Assembly: GCF_900638305.1 (NCBI RefSeq)
Contig: NZ_LR134506.1
Location: 1,612,001-1,676,000 of the forward strand
Direction of reading: 5' to 3'
DNA length: 64,000 bases
Source of the DNA: Porphyromonas cangingivalis
GTDB taxonomy: Bacteria; Bacteroidota; Bacteroidia; Bacteroidales; Porphyromonadaceae
A model generated the notes under the pieces. That model did not search any database. It had not been told where the DNA came from and saw nothing but the letters and a program-made list of their open reading frames with translations. The position numbers were made by a program, and so were the translations under genes. Positions within the stretch are counted from its first letter, which is position 1. Each line of letters begins with the position of its first letter. This document shows positions 25,900-34,482 of the stretch, piece after piece.

Positions 25900-26946
25900 T
25901 CACTTGCTTGTGTTCTCAAATTCTGCAACCCACTCTTTTACTTTCTCCTGCAATAGAGCTTTGTCTGGGAGGTATAGTTGATAAGCGGAAGCATAGATGT
26001 TAGCATCCTTTGGGAGCGTGAGCTCTACCAATGCATCATTTTTGTTCTCGCATAGCAGGATGCCTATTGTAGGGCTTTCAAATTCTTGTCTGACATAGCG
26101 GTCATAGTAATTGACATACATTTGCATCTGCCCTAAATCTTGGTGAGAGAGCTCGCCTATCTTCAAATCAATCAGTACATAGCACCGCAATAGCCTATTG
26201 TAAAATACCAGGTCTACATAAAAGTGCTTCTCTTCAAACGTGAAACGCTTTTGCCTTGCCTCAAAAAGGAAGCCTTTTCCAAGTTCGAGCAAGAACTGCT
26301 GCATTTTACCGATGATAGCGTGTTCAAGTTTGCTCTCTGAATAAACCACATTAGACTTCAGACCCAAGAATTCCAAAGTAATCGGGTCTTTGATGATATC
26401 TTCAGGCTTACTTATGATTTGTCCTTCTTGTGCGAGGCGCATAACGCCTTCTTTGTCTCGGCTTAAAGCTAATCTTTCGTACAGGCTACTCCCAATCTGT
26501 CTTGACAGTTGACGTTTCGACCATTGCTGTTGCGTGCATTCTATTTCGTAGAACCGTCGGGCATCGAGATTGTCTACTCGCATCAAAAGCAAATAATGAG
26601 ACCAAGATAGGGAGAAGTTGGGTGTACTATCTTCAATTTGACAACCAGTGGCTGTCAAATTGCTATAGGCTAAATAAAATTGTCTGATTTGTCGCAAGTT
26701 TGAATAGCTCCACCCTATGCCAAAATGTTTAGTTAATTTAGCAGAAAGGGATTGTAGTACCTGCTTACCGTATTGAGCTCTTTCTTCGCCCCGCAACTCC
26801 TCTTCAAAGATGTATTGCCCAATACGATACTTGGTATATACCTCTGTGAGGTTAATTGACGTGGCGATTCGTGCCCGACTTTCTTCTATGAGTCGTGCAA
26901 TTTTAAGGAATAATTCCTCTGTGTTTGTTCTTCGTTCTAAGCTCAT
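25900..26946 (-). CDS. DUF1016 / YhcG-family PD-(D/E)XK nuclease
   Basis: This is a 348-residue protein. The N-terminal DUF1016 helical domain (TSINLTEVYTKYRIGQYIFE, LTKHFGIGWSYSNLRQIRQF) is followed by a C-terminal PD-(D/E)XK nuclease domain (about 195-340; FYVDLVFYNRLLRCYVLIDL and K, then GILLCENKND). Proteins of this family occur in defence islands and beside RM systems. It is first in the RM operon. The -7 box TACCTTTG (26952-26959) lies so close to the ATG that the mRNA may be leaderless. Confidence 0.85.
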   Translation of the reverse strand: MSLERRTNTEELFLKIARLIEESRARIATSINLTEVYTKYRIGQYIFEEELRGEERAQYGKQVLQSLSAKLTKHFGIGWSYSNLRQIRQFYLAYSNLTATGCQIEDSTPNFSLSWSHYLLLMRVDNLDARRFYEIECTQQQWSKRQLSRQIGSSLYERLALSRDKEGVMRLAQEGQIISKPEDIIKDPITLEFLGLKSNVVYSESKLEHAIIGKMQQFLLELGKGFLFEARQKRFTFEEKHFYVDLVFYNRLLRCYVLIDLKIGELSHQDLGQMQMYVNYYDRYVRQEFESPTIGILLCENKNDALVELTLPKDANIYASAYQLYLPDKALLQEKVKEWVAEFENTSK

Positions 26947-26951
26947 ATCTA

Positions 26952-26959
26952 CAAAGGTA
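26952..26959 (-). promoter_or_regulatory. -7 box of the RM operon
   Basis: TACCTTTG on the minus strand, 5 bp from the start codon at 26946. The expected transcription start falls on or next to the ATG. Confidence 0.5.
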
Positions 26960-27053
26960 CAACATCAAGAAGTTAATAACGAAAGATTTAGAGAATTATT
27001 GAACAGATGCAACGATTTTCTTTGATTTCAGCCGTTTTTCATCGGATAATCAG

Positions 27054-27141
27054 TACCTTTGCGAGTAAGAAGTGAGGGATACTTATAAAATTGCAAAATC
27101 AAGAAACAAGAAGCACCTTGCTCATTTTCTATCCGTTCCCC
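27054..27141. repeat. Right-end repeat R2 of element 2
   Basis: It starts with gtacctttgc, which fits the CTnDOT-type core GTANNTTTGC, and ends with ttctatccgttcccct. It has the same plan as 17675-17764. A 9-bp-stem hairpin (atccggaga / tctccggat, 27207-27233) follows in gene-free DNA. Confidence 0.4.
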
Positions 27142-27380
27142 TCAGCCGAGTAGATACGTCACTATCTACTTAATATCAAACCATTAGCTCTCTACAATCC
27201 GATTTTATCCGGAGACACAGGAGCTCTCCGGATGTCTCGATAAGGGATGACAGAGGCTATTGTTCACGAAAGTTTTTCGATACGAAGTACCGTCCTATCA
27301 TCTTGCGTCCACTAAGAAAAGTTCAGAAAACCTCCGAAAAAGGTAGTCTGACTTGTTTTTGAATATCCAGGAACTTTTCG

Positions 27381-27584
27381 GCAAACACCGAAAAAAGGTG
27401 ATCGTCAGCCTAAAAAACTCATTGTCTATCTTTTTTCTTGCCCCTCTACGAAAAAAGGATTACGTTGTGAACGACAGGGTTGAGTACCAACGATGGAAGC
27501 CCATGCCTTTTTGTCAGGAGGGAAAAAGGTTGAGGTTATTTTGATGGGCTTCACAATTTTGAATAACATAAAAACTTTACAATC
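27381..27584 (+). promoter_or_regulatory. Conserved 5' leader, copy 1
   Basis: It is related over its length to 29069-29275. The block 27465-27530 is identical to 29156-29221 (66 bp). It can be read in frame as a short peptide ending in RLF-stop in both copies. It is either a long regulated leader or a leader peptide. Confidence 0.5.
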
Positions 27585-28640
27585 ATGAAAACGAAATTCA
27601 TTCAACCTCTGATCTGGGCACTTGCTTTTGCATTGGCTCTGCCAGCTTGTGACAAAGACAACGGCACAGAGCCTGACGATCCTTACACCCCACCCGCAGA
27701 GGGAAAGGTATTTATGCCTGTCCTTGTGCATAAAGTGGACATGGAGAAGGTAAAAGAAACAGAAAAAGCCCGGGGGGGACACTTAGACAAAATGGTACCT
27801 GCAGATCTATCGAAAGATAGAGACTACGACACCTATACCTTCAAATACGAAGGCAAAGAGGTCGAGGAAATAAAATATGAGGTGCAGACACAAGACAAGA
27901 CCTTGCTGATGGCTAAGGTGAAAGTGAGCTCCAACTCAGGGGTGGAAGAGATGAACAATCTACTCAAAAAGAAGGGTTTCAATGATGATCACATCTTGGC
28001 AAAAATGCTGAAATCGGACCTCACGAGAGAGAGCGAGGACGACCTTTTCGTCTGCAAGACACAAGGCGATGACCCCGGCAAATGGTTTAATTTTGAACAA
28101 TACGAGAAACAAAGAAAGGCGATGCCAACCATCAAAAATCTCAACGAGGGCTGGTACGATTTCATGAAGAATCAAGCATTCAAATTAGCCCAGGTACGGA
28201 ATTTTGAGATTGAAGACAATAATGGCCAACTACTGGAAGAGAAGAAAAAATCATACGGGAAATATGAGGGTCAGATCATCTTTGCAAAGTTCCGTCCGAA
28301 CGAGAAATACGGGTCGCAGATCCTAAGAGGGTACTTCTTCGACTGGGATGATGAAAAGAGTGCTGACGAGGCCGGCTACATCAATGAGATCATCTTCATC
28401 TATACCGACCCTGCGTTGGGTCATTATAAAGACCCGAGACACGATCTGTCGATACCAACAAGAGAGCTACTTGCCCTCCTTAAGAAAGGAGGATTTGAGT
28501 TTGACAAGAATGACAGAAATATGCTCTTCTTCAAACGAAATGATTCAAGCAAAACGCTGAGCTATGTGCTGAGATCAAGAGGATTTGACGATGTCGAAGA
28601 TGGACGAGAAATATTCGCCATGAACCTCATCGGAGAATAA
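27585..28640 (+). CDS. Lipoprotein of a tandem pair (copy 1)
   Basis: This is a 351-residue lipoprotein with a lipobox at ALALPAC, then an acidic/proline linker (EPDDPYTPPAEGK). I recognise no named domain. Conserved patches shared with the neighbour at 29276 are FMPVL, LLKKxGFNDDHIL, QRKxMPTIKxLN, ILRGYFF, GYINEIIFIYTDPALG and LLALLKKxGF. The pair probably arose by duplication together with about 200 bp of upstream DNA. A terminator follows at 28705. Confidence 0.75.
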   Translation: MKTKFIQPLIWALAFALALPACDKDNGTEPDDPYTPPAEGKVFMPVLVHKVDMEKVKETEKARGGHLDKMVPADLSKDRDYDTYTFKYEGKEVEEIKYEVQTQDKTLLMAKVKVSSNSGVEEMNNLLKKKGFNDDHILAKMLKSDLTRESEDDLFVCKTQGDDPGKWFNFEQYEKQRKAMPTIKNLNEGWYDFMKNQAFKLAQVRNFEIEDNNGQLLEEKKKSYGKYEGQIIFAKFRPNEKYGSQILRGYFFDWDDEKSADEAGYINEIIFIYTDPALGHYKDPRHDLSIPTRELLALLKKGGFEFDKNDRNMLFFKRNDSSKTLSYVLRSRGFDDVEDGREIFAMNLIGE

Positions 28641-28704
28641 AAGTTAGTAAACTTAATGATTGGGTATTCCTCCATGCCCATACGTAATAGACAAAGAGAC
28701 AAAG

Positions 28705-28742
28705 GACACCCTCGACTTTCACGTCGAGCGGTGTCTTTTTCC
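28705..28742 (+). terminator. Terminator after lipoprotein copy 1
   Basis: Stem gacacc-ctcgac / gtcgag-cggtgtc with one bulged base, followed by a T-run. Confidence 0.75.
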
Positions 28743-28861
28743 TTTATGGTAGGCGTCCGATCCGCGAGCGAACTCAATCATCACGACTACCGGATCACCC
28801 TTGACTCATTACGGACGAACACAAGTCGCTGCGGGTATTCTTCCGAAAAAGCACAAACCCG

Positions 28862-28926
28862 AAAAAAGTCGTTAAGATCGATAGCGAAGGTCGTTAAGAT
28901 CGATGACGAAAGTCGTTAAACTTGAT
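28862..28926. repeat. Dispersed triple 22-bp repeat, copy 1
   Basis: Three units of the type gtcgttaagatcgatgacga in a row. Related copies are at 37171, 43690 and 55854. This copy is the most diverged. Confidence 0.75.
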
Positions 28927-29068
28927 TTTGACCATCGAACGAGGTTATCAGTCGATAAGTCAGCTCACAATTTTTCTCTGACTATCACACCGAAAGCCGA
29001 CAAAGAGAGTCACACTCATAGGTACAATGGACAACACTGACGGTAGTGTCCGAAAAGAGTGGAGTATG

Positions 29069-29275
29069 CGAACACCAAGAAAAAAGGTGATTATCAGCCC
29101 CAAAAACTCATTTCTATCCTTTTTTTTCTTGCCCCTCCACGAAAAAAGGACTACATTGTGAACGACAGGGTTGAGTACCAACGATGGAAGCCCATGCCTT
29201 TTTGTCAGGAGGGAAAAAGGTCGAGATTATTTTGAGGGGCTTCACGATTTTGAATAACATAAAAACTCTACGATT
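29069..29275 (+). promoter_or_regulatory. Conserved 5' leader, copy 2
   Basis: It is the partner of 27381-27584 (see there). Confidence 0.5.
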
Positions 29276-30343
29276 ATGAAAACAAAATTCATTCAACCTC
29301 TGATCTGGGCACTCGCTTTTGCATTGGCTCTGCCTGCTTGTAAGAAAGACAACGGCGCCGAGCCTGATGACCCTTACACCCCACCCGCAGAGGGAAAGGC
29401 ATTTATGCCTGTCCTCGCTCACAAGGTAGATATGGAGAGGGTCGAAAAGATAGAGAAGGCTCGTGGGGGACGCTTGAGCAAAGTAACACACTCGGATGAG
29501 GGGAATTATGACACGTATGTTTTTGAATACGGATTCTTCCAAGAGACAGACGTCCAGGAGATCGTGTATGAGGTGCGTACGGCAGACAAAACACTTCTGA
29601 AAGCCGAGGTAAAACTGCCGACCTATATAGGGGCGAGAGACATGAAAAATCTCCTCAAAAAGGAGGGGTTCAACGATGATCACATCTTGAGTAAGATCGC
29701 CGCCTCCGACCTCGCGAGAGAGGACGAAGATGCTCTCTTCAGTTGCAGAATAAAGGATCTCGATCCCGGGAAATGGTTCCATTTCAAACAGTTTGATAAG
29801 CAAAGGAAGTCCATGCCAACGATCAAAGATCTCAACGGATATTGGTATGACTTTTTGAATAACCAAGCCTTCAAGATCACTCAAGTGCGCAACTTCGAGA
29901 GCAGATACAAAAGTACGCTTCTGGAAGAGAAAAAAGTAACGGATGGTAAATATGCGAATCAAATAAGACATGCAATGTACCGTACACATGCCAATCATGC
30001 GCCTCAAATCATAAGGGGGTACTTCTTCAACTGGGATGAAGAACTCAGCCCTCAGGAATCCGGCTACATCAATGAGATTATCTTCATCTACACAGATCCC
30101 GCACTGGGCTTCTACAGAGATGAGATACACAAGATAGATATCCCGACGAGGGAGATGCTTGCGCTCCTAAAAAAGGAAGGATTCAAGATAGAAACAACAT
30201 ATTGGAGCGAAGACCATTATGTTTTCTACTTCAAAAACGAGACTAAGAAACTAAAATATGTCTTGAGAGCATGCACATTTGATGATGTTGAAGGTGGACG
30301 AAAAATCATGGCTCTAAACCTCTTTGAAAACAAAGATGACTGA
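29276..30343 (+). CDS. Lipoprotein of a tandem pair (copy 2)
   Basis: This 355-residue paralogue of the gene at 27585 has a nearly identical signal peptide (lipobox ALALPAC) and a more diverged middle. It has the same patches, including RGYFFNWDEE and IFIYTDPALGF. The signal sequence and leader are conserved much better than the mature part, which fits recent duplication with diversification, or gene conversion of the 5' end. The function is unknown. Confidence 0.75.
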   Translation: MKTKFIQPLIWALAFALALPACKKDNGAEPDDPYTPPAEGKAFMPVLAHKVDMERVEKIEKARGGRLSKVTHSDEGNYDTYVFEYGFFQETDVQEIVYEVRTADKTLLKAEVKLPTYIGARDMKNLLKKEGFNDDHILSKIAASDLAREDEDALFSCRIKDLDPGKWFHFKQFDKQRKSMPTIKDLNGYWYDFLNNQAFKITQVRNFESRYKSTLLEEKKVTDGKYANQIRHAMYRTHANHAPQIIRGYFFNWDEELSPQESGYINEIIFIYTDPALGFYRDEIHKIDIPTREMLALLKKEGFKIETTYWSEDHYVFYFKNETKKLKYVLRACTFDDVEGGRKIMALNLFENKDD

Positions 30344-30355
30344 CCTCGAAGAGTC

Positions 30356-30377
30356 ATGGGTAGTCCTCCCTACCCAT
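30356..30377 (+). terminator. Hairpin after lipoprotein copy 2
   Basis: The arms atgggtag and ctacccat enclose a 6-nt loop just after the stop codon. No long T-run follows. Confidence 0.45.
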
Positions 30378-30546
30378 AACTCATCGATGAGGACGGAGAC
30401 CATTGCACTGTCTGCCCCATGCTCTTCGACAAAAAGAGCACACATTCTTGCTTGGAGGAAAGTGTCCACAATCGACAATACCGACAGAGTCATGACCTAT
30501 GGCGGTCAGATCTTTGTCATCCTCTCCTTGAGGACCTCATAAAAAG

Positions 30547-30585
30547 AGGGAGCTGTGACAAAATGCGCTATTGTCACAGCTCCCT
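30547..30585 (-). terminator. Terminator of the DUF4876/TonB receptor operon
   Basis: A 15-bp perfect stem (agggagctgtgacaa / ttgtcacagctccct), followed by ctttttat on the minus strand. Confidence 0.85.
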
Positions 30586-30608
30586 TTGATTTATCCGGAA
30601 TCGTGTTA

Positions 30609-31679
30609 TCAGGGCTTGAGTGGATCCGGAGTCATTGTGCCGGCCTTGACGATCTCAAAGTCGGAAGTAGAGTTGTTGTCATCGACATACTTCTTACCAT
30701 CGTGCTTGCGTCTCATCGCATTTCCGAGAAATCCTAATCTCTTTGCGACGATGGCATTGGTCTCCACATAACGAATGGTAGCGAATGCGCCGGCATCGAT
30801 CTTCTTGCCTACCGGTGTGGTCAGAAATCTTTCGGTGGGCGCGATGGTGACCGCATCGATGATGGCACTATTGGGGATCACAAGTGCAGTCCTGTCGACG
30901 TTTGCCGATCCACCGCCATGAGTGCCGACAGTGAGCTTGAAGTTCTTGATGTGAGAGTTGATCTTATCGTTCGAAAGCTCGTCTCGATCGAACTTCACAA
31001 GAGCAATGGTCTGAGACTGTGAGAAGGTGAAAGCTTTCTCTCCGTCGACGGGATAAGCGGGTACCATATAAGGTACGGCCGGATTAGCCGGATAATCGGA
31101 CAGATCGGCATGCGACTCCATTTGTTCGGCTGTGACCCACTGGAAGCTTGTCACTCCGGTAAAGTCGAAAGACTCGGGATTGGCTTTTGAAGCCTCGTCG
31201 CCATCGGCATCGAGGATGGGCTTGGTGTAGTCGCCTGCCCATGCGGTGAGGAGCTTGACTTCTCCCGGCTTGATGGGGTATTGTGTCCCATTACCGGGGA
31301 AGTAGATGACGCTGGACACGGCCATGAAAGACTCTCTGAAGTCTTCGCTCGCCTCTACAAAAATGAGGGGATCTGTAGACCCGAAGTATGATGTGACAAG
31401 TGCGAGCTTGTCGAGGTACATCTCTTTGTCTGTGGGATTGTAGATCTTGATGTATTTGTTTCTTGCGTCTGTATAGGCATAATCTACGACTGTGCCGTCT
31501 TTCTTTTTCACTTCGCCGGTCTTGAAGTAAGAGCCGGTATGGAAGACCTCAAGGATCACGAGGTGATCGAGCTGCTTCTCTGAGTCAGAGACGTCGTCAT
31601 TGGTTTTGCGTATGCAACCGGTCAAAGCCAACCCCACAAGGAGGGTCAAGGCAAGAAGTTGATTGATAGACTTTTTCAT
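30609..31679 (-). CDS. DUF4876-type lipoprotein
   Basis: This is a 356-residue lipoprotein with the lipobox LALTGC. It is recognised as DUF4876 by VILEVFHTGS... and the segment KYIKIYNPTDKEMYLDKLAL. That segment resembles the lamin-tail fold used in surface-exposed proteins. It is the last gene of a four-gene minus-strand locus with two other lipoproteins and a TonB-dependent receptor. In this setting it may be a surface substrate-binding partner of the receptor. Confidence 0.75.
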   Translation of the reverse strand: MKKSINQLLALTLLVGLALTGCIRKTNDDVSDSEKQLDHLVILEVFHTGSYFKTGEVKKKDGTVVDYAYTDARNKYIKIYNPTDKEMYLDKLALVTSYFGSTDPLIFVEASEDFRESFMAVSSVIYFPGNGTQYPIKPGEVKLLTAWAGDYTKPILDADGDEASKANPESFDFTGVTSFQWVTAEQMESHADLSDYPANPAVPYMVPAYPVDGEKAFTFSQSQTIALVKFDRDELSNDKINSHIKNFKLTVGTHGGGSANVDRTALVIPNSAIIDAVTIAPTERFLTTPVGKKIDAGAFATIRYVETNAIVAKRLGFLGNAMRRKHDGKKYVDDNNSTSDFEIVKAGTMTPDPLKP

Positions 31680-31728
31680 TTTTGTTCTGTTTTATTTTTA
31701 GGTGTTATATATTTGACGAATATCTTAC

Positions 31729-33129
31729 TTACAAGAACCAAGAACCGAAGCCATTACCTCCGACACCGTCGTCTCCGTGGATGATGACGTCCCGGGTCGC
31801 TTCGAAGGCTTCGACAGGCGAGAGTCTCATCTCCTTGCCAAGGTGCCAGTAGTAAGGCTCGTAGGGGTCGGGATCGGTGGGGTCGGTGTCAAAACCGTAG
31901 GTGAAGACCTTGACAGGGATATTGAATCGAAGGATCTCTTCCCAATCAGCCTCATTCGCAGGTCCTGTGTATTCGGAACACATGAGGGTCGACTTGCGCC
32001 CTGTCTGTATGTCCTCGGGGATAGGGAAGACGACCTTGTTGCCATCCTTCTTCTTCATCACTCTCACCGCCACGTAGAGCTTGGGGAGGAGGTGGGTCGA
32101 ACGATAGTGAGGCTTGCCGTTTTTGAGTGTTTCGGGCCAGCGTTTGCCATTGTAACCTGACCACGCATCGATGCCGGGAGGATCGAAGTCGAACTTCAAG
32201 TGTCCCTTGAGGCCGACTCTGTCGACATCGGCAAATCTTGCATTGTACAAGTCCTTCTTGGTGAGGGGTGGCAGGAGCTTGATGTTGTAGTAGTCGCGTG
32301 CACCATCGCCCATGTCTTCGTGCGTCCATGTGTCACGATAGACGTACTGGAAGACCTTGGGGGTGTCCTCCTGCCTTGCGATGAAGGTATTGGAGCGTTG
32401 GGAGAAGTACTCGCTGGGGATAGAGTCCTGGATGGGCCAGTTCGGCTTGCCAGGCTCGGGGGTGTAGTCTTCGTTGAGCCAGTCTCTCTTGTAAGCACCT
32501 TCGCCACCACGCCAACGGTAGTCCATGATGGTATAAGGCTCGCCTTTGTCGTCGACATCGCTGACGGTGAAGAATATCTGATACTTCTGAGACTGATCGT
32601 AGATCTTGTCGTTGATGAGCTTACCGCTCTTGTCGTAGAAGTAAAAACACAATCCCCACAATCTGTGTGTGTCCCCGATGATACGGAAGTAGTCGGGTCC
32701 CTTGAAGCCTCTCTGTGCTTCCTGGAAAGTGATCGTCGACTTCGTGTCCACCTCGATCACGGGGCCTGTGGGGGTGTTGCGTACGACGGCGAACTGCTCC
32801 TGTTGCCATGGAGCTTTGTCATAGACATAGTTGCCATGAAGCATACCGTAGCCGTGTGAGTGTCCCTCCTTGACCATGATAAGACAAGTCGCCCAGTCGG
32901 CAAACGCTCCCTCGGGATCGGGATTCTTGAGGTTGGGAGTGGTCACGATGGGCGGTGTCTTGAAGTAGATGTCCGCCTTGGTGCGTGGCACCTTGAGGTT
33001 GAGGATGGGGTTGTCTTTCTCGGGCACTTTGATGCTGCCGTAGATGAAGTCTCTGCAGGAGGACATGAGGGCGCACACACACGCCCCTACGGCCAATACT
33101 TTTATGGTCGAGTAAATTTTATCTTTCAT
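31729..33129 (-). CDS. Lipoprotein of the TonB receptor locus (466 aa)
   Basis: The start is taken at the ATG at 33129. The lipobox is ALMSSC. The segment KEGHSHGYGMLHGN near residue 90 is rich in histidine and could bind metal. Further on it reads DTHRLWGLCFYFYDKSG and EAFEATRDVIIHGDDG. No named domain is recognised. The His-rich patch and the neighbouring ZnuD-like receptor suggest metal or metallo-compound uptake. Confidence 0.65.
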   Translation of the reverse strand: MKDKIYSTIKVLAVGACVCALMSSCRDFIYGSIKVPEKDNPILNLKVPRTKADIYFKTPPIVTTPNLKNPDPEGAFADWATCLIMVKEGHSHGYGMLHGNYVYDKAPWQQEQFAVVRNTPTGPVIEVDTKSTITFQEAQRGFKGPDYFRIIGDTHRLWGLCFYFYDKSGKLINDKIYDQSQKYQIFFTVSDVDDKGEPYTIMDYRWRGGEGAYKRDWLNEDYTPEPGKPNWPIQDSIPSEYFSQRSNTFIARQEDTPKVFQYVYRDTWTHEDMGDGARDYYNIKLLPPLTKKDLYNARFADVDRVGLKGHLKFDFDPPGIDAWSGYNGKRWPETLKNGKPHYRSTHLLPKLYVAVRVMKKKDGNKVVFPIPEDIQTGRKSTLMCSEYTGPANEADWEEILRFNIPVKVFTYGFDTDPTDPDPYEPYYWHLGKEMRLSPVEAFEATRDVIIHGDDGVGGNGFGSWFL

Positions 33130-33135
33130 CACTAT

Positions 33136-34467
33136 TTAGAATCTGGTGAATGGTAATCTTTGGAAGAATGTGTTGACGGACTCTTCGTCTCCAAACATAT
33201 TGTTGATGTCGGCTTCTTTTGTCTGAGGGTAGTACCTCCGGACGTCTTTCAAGAACTTTGTCCTGTCTCCATCCAAGTCTGCGATGACCCTGAAAGGCAG
33301 AGGATAATCGATGTCGAAGGTGTTCCAAGAGCTTGGGAACTCGTTGTACTTATGGACATTGTAGCCGTAAGTGGCATATTTGCCCTTGTTGCCGCTACCG
33401 TGTCCGCTATTTCCTCCCGAGTCTCTCTTTGCAGAGATGATGTGGCAGATACATACACGCATCTGAAATGCGATGTCGGACTTCTTGAAGCCCAAAAGCC
33501 CCTTGAAGCCCAAAGCATCCAACTTTGCACCCTGAGCGAGACTTCTCTTTTGGCGCAACAAACCTACATTTTGTCCAAACCTGTTGCGATAGAGGTCGTC
33601 GTTGAGGATACGTGCTCCTATCTCGCTGTCGACGGGATCGGTGTCTCGATAGTCATACCGGAAGATCTCTCCGGCGACGGACTTGAGGCTCTCTATACCC
33701 TTTGTCTTGAAGAGACGGTACTCCTTGCCTGTCGCAGGATCGGTATATGGCTCTGTGGCCGCTTTGGTCTGTGCCGCCTCCACGGCCTTGTAAGCCAATG
33801 CGAGATCATACCTTATAGGCTGACCCTCCTCTGCTGTAGGAGCATAAGCCACATAAGGCGTGACGAGTCCGGCTTTGATCTTCTTCTTGTTTGAATTCAG
33901 TTCGAAGAGATAGTCCTCATAGTAGACGCTGTCCAGACTCATAGGATAGACGAGAGGCTGCTTGCTGAGCGAATAGTTCTGCACGGAGAAGAAGGTCTGA
34001 TGCTGCTCCAATGTCGAAGCATCCGCATCTTTTTCATCGTAGGTGGAGAACTGATAGTTGATCAACTGATTGTTGAGGTCGAAGTACTTCAGTTCAAGCG
34101 CATAATAGACATCTTTACCCTTGATGACATCGAAGGCTTTCCTGTCGGATTCGATCTCGAACTCGCCCTGATTGTTCTTGACGATCTTGATCTCTTGATA
34201 CAGAGGTATGGCTGAGTATTTTTGGGAGATCTCGTAGGCCGCATAAGCCTTCACGGAGCTGGTGGCATTTATGCGGATAGGCTTCTTCATCGGACGAGTG
34301 TATCTGAGTATGGCCTGGACGGATGCTATTTGTTCGTGTCCCTTGACATCACGCTCGATGGATGATGGGGGAGCCTTGATGATGGACTTAAAGAGCTCTT
34401 CACCCTGCTTGTCGGTACACGATGCGAAGACGAACACCGCTAAGATATATAGGAAAAATCGGTTCAT
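33136..34467 (-). CDS. Lipoprotein of the TonB receptor locus (443 aa)
   Basis: This is a 443-residue protein with the lipobox VFVFASC. The middle holds strand-rich sequence (YYALELKYFDLNNQLINYQF). A glycine-rich linker (RDSGGNSGHGSGNKGK) precedes the last 70 residues. It is followed 6 bp later by the 466-aa lipoprotein gene. The role is unknown. It is probably co-expressed with the receptor, which ends 15 bp upstream. Confidence 0.65.
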   Translation of the reverse strand: MNRFFLYILAVFVFASCTDKQGEELFKSIIKAPPSSIERDVKGHEQIASVQAILRYTRPMKKPIRINATSSVKAYAAYEISQKYSAIPLYQEIKIVKNNQGEFEIESDRKAFDVIKGKDVYYALELKYFDLNNQLINYQFSTYDEKDADASTLEQHQTFFSVQNYSLSKQPLVYPMSLDSVYYEDYLFELNSNKKKIKAGLVTPYVAYAPTAEEGQPIRYDLALAYKAVEAAQTKAATEPYTDPATGKEYRLFKTKGIESLKSVAGEIFRYDYRDTDPVDSEIGARILNDDLYRNRFGQNVGLLRQKRSLAQGAKLDALGFKGLLGFKKSDIAFQMRVCICHIISAKRDSGGNSGHGSGNKGKYATYGYNVHKYNEFPSSWNTFDIDYPLPFRVIADLDGDRTKFLKDVRRYYPQTKEADINNMFGDEESVNTFFQRLPFTRF

Positions 34468-34482
34468 GTCTTTGTTATTGAT

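Larger units (their letters stand above)
17829..27200. mobile_element. Element 2: degraded relative of element 1 carrying a restriction-modification cargo
   Basis: It starts with the same left end as element 1, then jumps directly to the last 55 bp of the HTH gene, so integrases and most regulators are deleted. It retains a broken DUF3408-like gene, the oriT-like hairpins and the mob gene, then the inversion-switched RM locus and a DUF1016 nuclease. The right end at 27054-27141 resembles R1. The exact right boundary is not visible. Confidence 0.5.

Noticed and set aside
32200-32859. A 219-codon plus-strand frame, with similar ones at 33160 and 35461
   Set aside because: All are antisense to lipoprotein or TonB receptor genes with signal peptides and family motifs.
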